Part shown: piece after piece, positions 7,182-13,238 of the stretch | How positions within the stretch are numbered: the stretch's first letter is position 1 | How the letters are laid out: each line of letters begins with the position of its first letter | Assembly: GCA_934162925.1 (NCBI GenBank) | Contig: CAKPJR010000012.1 | Span: 1-16,538, forward strand | Origin: an uncultured Clostridia bacterium | GTDB taxonomy: Bacteria; Bacillota; Clostridia; TANB77; CAG-508 | Length of the DNA stretch: 16,538 nucleotides | Direction: 5' to 3' | Translations under genes and position numbers: made by a program | Notes under the pieces: model-generated | Databases searched by the model: none | Seen by the model: only the letters and a program-made list of their open reading frames with translations | Told to the model about the DNA's origin: nothing

Positions 7182-8693
7182 ATGAGTAATAGAGGTAAAA
7201 GATATGATAGTGAACCAAAGCTTAATTATAAAAAGGTTATAGGAGTAATTGTAGCTATTGCCGTTATTATTATGATAATAATTTCTATTATAAATATAGT
7301 AAAAACAGGCAAACAGAAAATAGAAGTAAAAAAATACTCATATTATGTATCTTACGAAAATGGAAAGTTTGGCGTTATAGATAACGAAGGAAATAATATA
7401 ATAGAACCAAGTTATGATGAAATGATATCTATACCAAATAGTTCAAAACCAATATTTATATGCGTATATGATATAAATGAAGCAGATGGAACATATAAAA
7501 CAAAAGCTATAAATGATAAAAATGAAGAGATCCTAGCAGGATATGATAAAATAGAAGCATTAGATAATTATGATTCAAAACAAAATATATGGTATGAAGA
7601 TAATGTTTTAAAAGTTAGCAAAAATGGTAAATATGGAATAATAGATTTCGAAGGAAAAGAAGTTCTTCCTTGTGACTATGATGAAATAACAGCTCTAAAT
7701 GGAGTAAAAAGCAATATATTGGTAAAAAAAGCTGGAAACATAGGTCTAGTAAACGAAAAAGGACAAACAATAGTACCAGTACAATATAAAAATGTACTTA
7801 CATTAAAAGAAGGATATAAGAATGAATATATAGTTGTAAATGAAAATGATCAATACGGTTTAATTAATACAAGTGGAGTTGTTGTTATTGAACCAAAATA
7901 TGAAATGGTAAAATACTTAAATAGCTCTAGTATGTTTGCTATAAAAGAAGCAGGAGTTTGGAAAGTAATTGATATAGGAAATGGCAATATAGTAATAGAT
8001 GGAGGATATGATGATATAATCCAAGCAAAAACAGATAGTGTTGTAATTGTAAAAAATGGAAAATATGGAGTTATAGATTTAAATAAAGAAGAAAAAATTG
8101 AGCCACAATATGAAGACTTAAAATATACTTTTTCAATTTATTACATAGCAAAAAAAGATGGAAAATATGGAATAATAAATTCAGAAAACGAAGAAGTAAT
8201 ACCATTTGAGTATATGAACATGACATACATAGAAAGTGCAAATTTAATACAAGCAGATAAAACAGAAACAGAAACTGTTGTATTTGATAGTAACTTAGGA
8301 CAGAAAATAAGTGGAATAATATCAGAAATAAATATAGAAAAAGGGTATATAAAAGCCTATGTAAATAATGAATACAAATACTATAACTTTAAATTCGAAG
8401 AGAAAAAATCTTCTGATTTATTAACAACAAACAACTTATTTTTAAGCAAAAAAGATGGAAAATACGGTTACGTAGATAAATCTGGTACAAAAGTAATTGA
8501 CTATAAATATGAAGATGCAACAGAGCAAAATTCTTGTGGATTTGCTGCAATAAAAGAAAATGGAGTTTGGGGAAGCATAAATAAATCTGGCGCAATTTCA
8601 AAGGAACCATCAGTCAACTTAGACAACAGCATATATATAGATTTTATAGGACAATGGCATTTAAGTGACAATGGACTATACTATGAAAAATAA
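7182..8693 (+). CDS. Membrane-anchored WG-repeat protein
   Basis: A 503-residue protein with a short basic N-terminus, one transmembrane helix (about residues 19-41, GVIVAIAVIIMIIISIINIV) and a long extracellular part. That part consists of about nine WG-type repeats of the form NGKYGIIDxxGxxVIxxxYDE, starting near residues 60, 146, 183, 222, 258, 291, 327, 425 and 460. The repeats are thought to form a beta-structured ligand- or protein-binding surface (family knowledge); no enzymatic motif is visible. The start ATG 7182 follows GGAGGAAAGTAA. There is no in-frame CGG, and tandem GGA-rich repeats are read normally. The topology is probably N-terminus in, repeats outside. The role is unknown; the neighbouring envelope-precursor gene hints at a surface function only weakly. 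Confidence 0.85.
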   Translation: MSNRGKRYDSEPKLNYKKVIGVIVAIAVIIMIIISIINIVKTGKQKIEVKKYSYYVSYENGKFGVIDNEGNNIIEPSYDEMISIPNSSKPIFICVYDINEADGTYKTKAINDKNEEILAGYDKIEALDNYDSKQNIWYEDNVLKVSKNGKYGIIDFEGKEVLPCDYDEITALNGVKSNILVKKAGNIGLVNEKGQTIVPVQYKNVLTLKEGYKNEYIVVNENDQYGLINTSGVVVIEPKYEMVKYLNSSSMFAIKEAGVWKVIDIGNGNIVIDGGYDDIIQAKTDSVVIVKNGKYGVIDLNKEEKIEPQYEDLKYTFSIYYIAKKDGKYGIINSENEEVIPFEYMNMTYIESANLIQADKTETETVVFDSNLGQKISGIISEINIEKGYIKAYVNNEYKYYNFKFEEKKSSDLLTTNNLFLSKKDGKYGYVDKSGTKVIDYKYEDATEQNSCGFAAIKENGVWGSINKSGAISKEPSVNLDNSIYIDFIGQWHLSDNGLYYEK

Positions 8694-8702
8694 AAACTAA
8701 AG

Positions 8703-8733
8703 AGGGAAAAAGGAGAAAGACTCCTTTTTCCCT
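8703..8733. terminator. Palindrome after the WG-repeat gene
   Basis: Perfect 13-base arms AGGGAAAAAGGAG (8703-8715) and CTCCTTTTTCCCT (8721-8733) enclose AAAGA. The arm resembles the 1737-1773 palindrome (GGGAAAAAGGGG), so it is likely a diverged copy of the same repeat. It lies 10 bases past the WG gene stop and may end that transcript, though no T-run follows the stem. Confidence 0.6.
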
Positions 8734-8755
8734 TAAAACAAAAGAGGAGTTAAAA

Positions 8756-9997
8756 ATGGAACTAAAAGTAAAATACCAATACACATATTTTATAAAACCG
8801 TTTATAGTAGAAAAAAGTCAATATAGCAAATATTTATTAGACCTATTAAACAATAAAAATTGTAAATTAAAAATATTTGAAAAAGAAAAGGACTTAAATT
8901 TGTATTCTTATTTTCTTCCAAATATAAGAAAATATTTCTTTCCTACATTTTCATTTAGTAAAAATAAAATAAATGAATTGAGCAAAAACAATAACGATGT
9001 AAATGCAACCATACTTTCTAAACTACCTTGCAATATATTCGAATATAGATTAGAACAAAAAGTACAGGGCAAAGTTAACGAAGAAAATGGAATATTTTTT
9101 AATATAGATAAAATAGAAATTGTATGCTTATATACTGGAATTTGCTTTTTAATCATAAAAACAAATGTTGAAAACAGCGATAAATTTGCAGACGTGTTGA
9201 ATTTTAATTATAAATTAAAAGATATAAATACAGACTACAAACAATTAAAAGACTATAATAATATAAAAGTACAAACAGATATATTTGGAAATATGGACGA
9301 ATTTTCTGAGTTTATAGATAATATTATAGGTGTTAATAATGCAAGTGGCTCTAGAGATATAGACTTATATAATAAAAGGTTTTTTGTTTATACATATACT
9401 TGTGTTGATCAAGAATGTTGGAATAATGAGGATGATTTTAAAAATATAGAAAATGAATTTATGAAATATAGTAATGTATTGTCAAATAATAGTACATTAG
9501 AGTTTAACAACGAGGAATTAAAAAATTCATTCCAAACAATAAAACCATTTAAATATGCGAAATTTGGTTTTACAAAACAGAGTGCTAGTTTAATTACATC
9601 AAGTGTAGATATTAATAACTATACTAAAATATTATTTGAATATGAAAATGAATATTTATATACTTTACTAATTTGCTTATATGAAAGAATATACTTAAAA
9701 AAATTAGAAAATAATTTTAAAGAAAAAGATTCTTTAGAAGAATTTTCAAAATTCACCGAAGAATTATGGTCACATGAAATAACAAACTCATTAACAGGAA
9801 CAATGTTTTTTAACAAATGGAAAGAAGTATTTGAACTAAAGAATATTTATAATCAAATTAGAAATAAGTATGATGTAATATATAAGGAATTAAAAGTGGA
9901 CAACAATGCCAAAATTAATAAAGTTATAGCACTCGCGCTTATTATATCTCTAGTCTTAAACGTAATTAATTTTATTGTTTTACTAAGATTTAGATAA
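8756..9997 (+). CDS. Unrecognised protein with C-terminal membrane anchor
   Basis: I do not recognise this 413-residue protein. It is a largely soluble, Lys/Asn/Glu-rich chain with mixed alpha/beta character, followed by helical segments (about 295-385, including YLYTLLICLYERIYLKKLEN and KEVFELKNIYNQIRNKYDVI). It ends in one hydrophobic helix (about 388-410, VIALALIISLVLNVINFIVL) and a short LRFR tail. The plan of cytosolic domain, long helices and C-terminal membrane segment loosely recalls CorA-like proteins, but there is no second membrane helix and no GMN motif, so I do not assign that. The start ATG 8756 follows AGAGGAG. It is intact, has no in-frame CGG, and shares the AT-rich composition of its neighbours. 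It may be co-transcribed with the WG-repeat gene 62 bases upstream. Confidence 0.75.
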   Translation: MELKVKYQYTYFIKPFIVEKSQYSKYLLDLLNNKNCKLKIFEKEKDLNLYSYFLPNIRKYFFPTFSFSKNKINELSKNNNDVNATILSKLPCNIFEYRLEQKVQGKVNEENGIFFNIDKIEIVCLYTGICFLIIKTNVENSDKFADVLNFNYKLKDINTDYKQLKDYNNIKVQTDIFGNMDEFSEFIDNIIGVNNASGSRDIDLYNKRFFVYTYTCVDQECWNNEDDFKNIENEFMKYSNVLSNNSTLEFNNEELKNSFQTIKPFKYAKFGFTKQSASLITSSVDINNYTKILFEYENEYLYTLLICLYERIYLKKLENNFKEKDSLEEFSKFTEELWSHEITNSLTGTMFFNKWKEVFELKNIYNQIRNKYDVIYKELKVDNNAKINKVIALALIISLVLNVINFIVLLRFR

Positions 9998-10103
9998 ATA
10001 AAAAGATTGATTAGCAGAGGTACACAATATGTGACAAAAATGCAATGCAGGGGGCGTTCTTGGAAACTTACAAAGATATTATTAAAGAATATTAGGAGGC
10101 AAA

Positions 10104-10482
10104 ATGAAAACTTTTTGTGGCACGGATATAATAGAAATAAGTAGAATAAAAGAATCTATAGAAAGGTCACGGAGATAGATTTTTAAATATAATCTATACT
10201 CCAGCAGAAATAGAATATTGCGAGAGCAAAAAAAATGCAAAGTATTATCACTATGCAGGAAGATTTGCTGCAAAAGAAGCAATATATAAAGCTGTCTCAA
10301 GCCTTTTAGAAAATAAGTTTGATATATCTTGGCATAATGCTCAAGTAATAAATGACGAAAATGGTAACCCACAAATAGAATTTTTAGATATAAAATTTGA
10401 TAAATTAAAAAGCATTGATATATCAATATCACATTGCAAAGAATATGCAGTTGCAACAGTAGTTGCAGTAGTTAAGGAGTAA
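10104..10482 (+). CDS. acpS: Holo-[acyl-carrier-protein] synthase, needs +1 shift at CGG
   Basis: Transfers phosphopantetheine from CoA to acyl carrier protein, which activates fatty acid synthesis. ATG 10104 follows TAGGAGG and reads MKTFCGTDIIEISRIKESIE to CGG at 10170-10172 (codon 23), then AGA and TAG 10176-10178. Skipping C10170 gives GDRFLNIIYTPAEIEYC, then YHYAGRFAAKEAIYKAV and SISHCKEYAVATVVA, the complete AcpS signature. The joined product (10104-10169 plus 10171-10482) is 125 residues. The magnesium ligands fall at Asp8 and Glu58, the numbering known from Bacillus AcpS, but only if exactly one base is omitted. Neither half is long enough to stand out alone, so automated callers may miss this gene. 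acpS is normally essential, which argues against a decayed gene unless a second copy exists. tatD follows 7 bases after the stop. Confidence 0.88.
10167..10173 (+). other. +1 recoding site TCA CGG A in acpS
   Basis: Zero-frame codons are TCA (Ser22) and CGG (23); the conserved continuation is GGA (Gly) with C10170 skipped. A tRNA-Ser slip from TCA to CAC would lose essentially all pairing, so this site argues against P-site slippage as the common mechanism. It favours out-of-frame A-site decoding or four-base reading of CGGA. Confidence 0.75.
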
Positions 10483-10489
10483 AAATAAT

Positions 10490-11257
10490 ATGGAACTTTT
10501 TGATTCACATGCACACTATAATGATGAAAAATTTGAAGAAGATAGAGAAGAAGTTCTAAAAGAAATATATAAATCAGGAGTAACTAAGTTAGTAAATGCA
10601 GGATATAGCTTAGAATCTTCTAAAACCGCAATAGAAATAGCAAATGCACATGATTTTATATATGCAACAGTTGGAATTTCTCCAAATGATATAGAAAACT
10701 TTAAAAACGAAGACTTAGACAATATAGTAAAACTAGCTAATAACAAGAAAGTAGTTGCAATAGGAGAAATAGGCTTAGACTATTATTGGAATAAAGAAAA
10801 TAAAAGTTTACAAAAGGAAGTATTTATCTCTCAAATAAAAATAGCAAATGAATTAAACCTGCCAATAGTAATTCATACCAGAGAAGCAATATACGATACT
10901 TTAGAAATACTAAAAAACAACAGTTGCAATAGAAAAGGGATATTTCATTGCTGCCCTTTTAATGTGGATTTAGTTAGAGAGGGGCTAAAGTTAGGATTTT
11001 ATATTTCATTTGCAGGACCAACAACATTTAAGAATAGTAAAAATGCAGCAGAAATAATTAATATGGTACCATTAGATAAAATGCTTATAGAAACAGACTC
11101 TCCTTACCTTAGTCCAGAGCCACTTAGAGGCAAAAGAAACGATTCTAGAAATGTTAAATATATTGCACAAAAAATTGCAGATGTAAAAGAAATTTCTATA
11201 GAAGAAGTAGCAAAAAGAACCTATGATAATGCAAAAAAAATATTTGAAATAAAATAA
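10490..11257 (+). CDS. tatD: TatD-family metal-dependent hydrolase (DNase)
   Basis: Member of the TatD metal-dependent hydrolase family, whose best-studied members are 3'-5' exonucleases acting on DNA. The protein is 255 residues, the normal length. The metal-binding motifs appear in order: FDSHAHYND (residues 3-11), IGEIGLDYYW (about 90-99), VIHTREA (about 126-132), FHCCPF (about 152) and ETDSPYLSPEPLRGKRN (about 202-218). The start ATG 10490 uses the AAGGAG that overlaps the acpS stop, so the two genes are translationally close and probably co-transcribed. It ends in a strong terminator. It is intact, with no in-frame CGG. Confidence 0.93.
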   Translation: MELFDSHAHYNDEKFEEDREEVLKEIYKSGVTKLVNAGYSLESSKTAIEIANAHDFIYATVGISPNDIENFKNEDLDNIVKLANNKKVVAIGEIGLDYYWNKENKSLQKEVFISQIKIANELNLPIVIHTREAIYDTLEILKNNSCNRKGIFHCCPFNVDLVREGLKLGFYISFAGPTTFKNSKNAAEIINMVPLDKMLIETDSPYLSPEPLRGKRNDSRNVKYIAQKIADVKEISIEEVAKRTYDNAKKIFEIK

Positions 11258-11284
11258 AATCCAGTTTTAAACTGGATTTTATTT
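11256..11284. terminator. Bidirectional terminator between tatD and lemA
   Basis: AAAATCCAGTTT (11256-11267) and AAACTGGATTTT (11269-11280) form a stem with A/T runs on either side, between two converging genes. The symmetric form would end transcripts from both directions. Confidence 0.8.
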
Positions 11285-11292
11285 TATATAAT

Positions 11293-11844
11293 TTACTTGT
11301 TAAAGTCAACTTTAACATTTTTTCTAGCTTCTTCGCTTTCTACTTTAAAGAACTCTTCTGCTTTAAATCCGAACATAGAAGCAATAATATTAGAAGGAAA
11401 GACTTCTAATTTTGTGTTGTACATTGTAACACTATCATTGTAAAATTGTCTTGAAAAAGAAATTTTGTTTTCTGTGTTTTGTAATTCTTGTTGTAATTCA
11501 GAAAAATTTTGATTAGCTTTTAAATCTGGATAATTTTCAGAAACTGCCATAATAGTTTTTAAAGCACCTGATAATTGATTATCAAGATTAGCTTTTTCAG
11601 CAACAGTACCTGCATTTGCCCAAGAAGTTCTAAGCTCTGCAACCTTTGTTAATACATCATTTTCATGTGCCATATAACCTTTTACTGTTTCTACTAAATT
11701 TGGTATTAAATCAAATCTTCTTTGTAATTGAACATCAATTTGACTCCAAGAGTTTTTAACTTTTTGTCTTAGCCTAACTAAACTGTTATACATTGAAATT
11801 ACAAGGATTACTAATACTGCAATAATAATTAATGCAATCCACAT
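11293..11844 (-). CDS. lemA: LemA family protein
   Basis: A 183-residue protein with an N-terminal membrane helix (residues 2-20, WIALIIIAVLVILVISMYN) followed by the LemA core: VKNSWSQIDVQLQRRFDLIP, NLVETVKGY, then a helical bundle with AVSENYPDLKANQNF and NDSVTMYNTKLEVFPSNIIA. The length and motifs are typical. The helix is followed by a long-helical domain of poorly defined function. Start ATG 11844 is preceded by AGGAGG and by a good promoter further upstream. In many bacteria lemA sits beside a TPM-domain or HtpX gene; here it stands alone. Its single CGG-containing stretch (Phe-Gly) is out of frame. Confidence 0.93.
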   Translation of the reverse strand: MWIALIIIAVLVILVISMYNSLVRLRQKVKNSWSQIDVQLQRRFDLIPNLVETVKGYMAHENDVLTKVAELRTSWANAGTVAEKANLDNQLSGALKTIMAVSENYPDLKANQNFSELQQELQNTENKISFSRQFYNDSVTMYNTKLEVFPSNIIASMFGFKAEEFFKVESEEARKNVKVDFNK

Positions 11845-11880
11845 AATAAAGACCTCCTATTAAAATAAATTTACAAATTA

Positions 11881-11909
11881 ATTATAACATAGCAAAAACA
11901 GCATAGCAA
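11881..11909 (-). promoter_or_regulatory. Promoter of lemA
   Basis: On the minus strand TTGCTA (11909-11904) and a perfect TATAAT (11886-11881) are separated by 17 bases, 37 bases upstream of the lemA start. This is a good sigma-A match. Confidence 0.65.
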
Positions 11910-12024
11910 GAAATAATTAAACAAATTACAATTTGGCTGTTAAATCATATATTATATAAACTCTACTCCTTATGCATATTTTTGTACAAGCAGCATATAA
12001 TATAATAAGAAAAAATTTCCAAAT

Positions 12025-12053
12025 TTGACAAATGTTTTTAAAAATAGTATAAT
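12025..12053 (+). promoter_or_regulatory. Consensus sigma-A promoter of the 3D-domain gene
   Basis: TTGACA (12025-12030) and TATAAT (12048-12053) are both perfect and lie exactly 17 bases apart, with the start codon at 12081 behind AAGGAGG. This is the strongest promoter in the window. Confidence 0.85.
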
Positions 12054-12080
12054 ATAAAAGGTCGCTTTAAGGAGGGATTT

Positions 12081-13004
12081 ATGAATAAAACAAAATATTC
12101 ATCTATATCTTATAAAAAGATTATCGCAATAAGCATAATATTTATTATAATCTTAGGGATATCGGTAATAGCAGGAAAAGCAAAGTTAAATAGTGTGAAG
12201 ATAAAATTTTCTAATAATCATGAAACTACAGTAGTGACATCAAAAACAAAAGTATCTGAAATATTAGAAGAAAACCATATAATGTTATCTGCAGATGAGA
12301 TAGTAATACCTAGTATGGAAGAAGATATAACAAATACAAATACAATTATAATAACAAAACAGGGAAATGAGCCTACAAAAATAGCAGAAATTTCAGATGA
12401 AGAGTTAAATAGCAATATAGAAGAAATTGCTGAAAATTATTCAAACATTACAGAGGAAATAATAACAGTTCAAGAAGAAATTCCATTTGAAACAATAACC
12501 AAAGATGTATCAAATGGTAGTAACACTACAAATAGAGTAATACAAGCAGGAAAAAATGGTATTAAAGAAGTAACTTATAAAGTAAAATATAAAGATGGAA
12601 TAGAAATAGAAAGAATAGAATTATCATCTAAAGTTATAAAAGAACCAGTAAATAAAATAGTTCGAATTCAAACAAAAGTAACATCAAGATCAGGATACAC
12701 TAGAGGAGGAACAACAACAGCAACATCAGGAAGATACAAAGTAACAGCATATTGTTCATGTGCTAGATGTTGTGGAAAAACAAATGGAATTACTGCTTGT
12801 GGAGCAAGAGCAACAGCAAATCATACAGTTGCAGCACCAAGTACATTTGCGTTTGGAACACAATTAGTTATTAATGGAAAAACATATACTGTAGAAGACA
12901 GAGGTGGAGCAATCCAAGGAAACAGAATAGATATTTATATGAATTCACACTCAGAAGCTTTAGCTTGGGGAGTAAGATATTTAGATGTAGAAGTTGTAAA
13001 ATAA
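12081..13004 (+). CDS. Cell-wall protein with DUF348, G5 and 3D domains (YabE/RpfB-like)
   Basis: A 307-residue exported or membrane-anchored protein. An N-terminal hydrophobic helix (about 13-30) is followed by a DUF348-like segment (about 38-95, TTVVTSKTKVSEILEENHI), a G5 domain (about 130-195, IPFETITKDVSNGSNTTNRV) and a C-terminal 3D domain (about 212-307). The 3D domain shows YKVTAYCSCARCCG, the EDRGG motif and RIDIYMNSHSEALAWG, with the conserved aspartates. The architecture is that of YabE-type proteins, thought to act on peptidoglycan like lytic transglycosylases. The gene stands alone between a consensus promoter and a terminator. It contains the one in-frame CGA codon I found (12663-12665), evidently read as arginine within a normal G5 domain, which matters for the decoding question. 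Confidence 0.9.
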   Translation: MNKTKYSSISYKKIIAISIIFIIILGISVIAGKAKLNSVKIKFSNNHETTVVTSKTKVSEILEENHIMLSADEIVIPSMEEDITNTNTIIITKQGNEPTKIAEISDEELNSNIEEIAENYSNITEEIITVQEEIPFETITKDVSNGSNTTNRVIQAGKNGIKEVTYKVKYKDGIEIERIELSSKVIKEPVNKIVRIQTKVTSRSGYTRGGTTTATSGRYKVTAYCSCARCCGKTNGITACGARATANHTVAAPSTFAFGTQLVINGKTYTVEDRGGAIQGNRIDIYMNSHSEALAWGVRYLDVEVVK

Positions 13005-13013
13005 AAATAGTTC

Positions 13014-13046
13014 AAAAATAGGGGAAGATATTCCTCTATTTTTTTT
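13014..13046 (+). terminator. Terminator of the 3D-domain gene
   Basis: AAAATAGGGGAA and TTCCTCTATTTT pair around GATA, with one G-U, and run into eight T's. The stem begins about 10 bases after the stop codon. Confidence 0.8.
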
Positions 13047-13054
13047 GCCAGCAG

Positions 13055-13132
13055 AGAGAGAAAGTTTTAGGATGGGCTTTTTTCTTTCCAGTTAAACTCA
13101 AAGAAAAAAGCCCATCCTAAAACTTTCTCTCT
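13055..13132. repeat. Perfect 33-bp inverted repeat
   Basis: The arms at 13055-13087 and 13100-13132 are exactly complementary for 33 bases and flank a 12-base loop. The left arm begins AGAGAGAAAGTTTTAGGATG. It stands apart from the terminator just before it. There is no T-run after the right arm and no coding sequence inside, so it may be a small non-coding palindromic repeat (MITE- or REP-like) or a structured RNA upstream of the flippase gene. Its sequence is unrelated to the GGGGACAG palindromes. Confidence 0.75.
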
Positions 13133-13179
13133 AGCAAAATCCAATTTGTTTAATTTAGGTTCTTAAAAAAGAAAAATTA

Positions 13180-13208
13180 TTGTAAAATATCTCTACATAT
13201 GATATAAA
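13180..13208 (+). promoter_or_regulatory. Candidate promoter of the flippase gene
   Basis: TTGTAA (13180-13185) and TATAAA (13203-13208) are 17 bases apart and 31 bases before the start codon. This is plausible but not decisive in AT-rich DNA. Confidence 0.45.
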
Positions 13209-13238
13209 ATAAATATTAATTAGTAAAGGAAGGTTTTA

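Noticed and set aside
8756..9997. CorA-type magnesium transporter
   Set aside because: Only one membrane helix and no GMN motif; the resemblance is limited to general layout.
1295..10172. The extra bases as sequencing or assembly errors
   Set aside because: They are not in homopolymer runs, and the same CGG triplet occurs nearly thirty times out of frame without any break. If errors simply added C before GG, the phase that makes an in-frame CGG would be hit all four times only about once in 81. Reads should still be checked.
1295..10172. CGG reassigned to another amino acid, as reported for some bacteria
   Set aside because: A reassigned triplet would keep the zero frame, which hits a stop within 2 to 13 codons at every site; only loss of one base restores the proteins.
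959..10482. The four split genes as ordinary pseudogenes
   Set aside because: Each has exactly one lesion, always a C before Gly in the same phase, with no other decay and complete catalytic motifs. Several are core metabolic genes. Independent decay would not produce the same codon four times.
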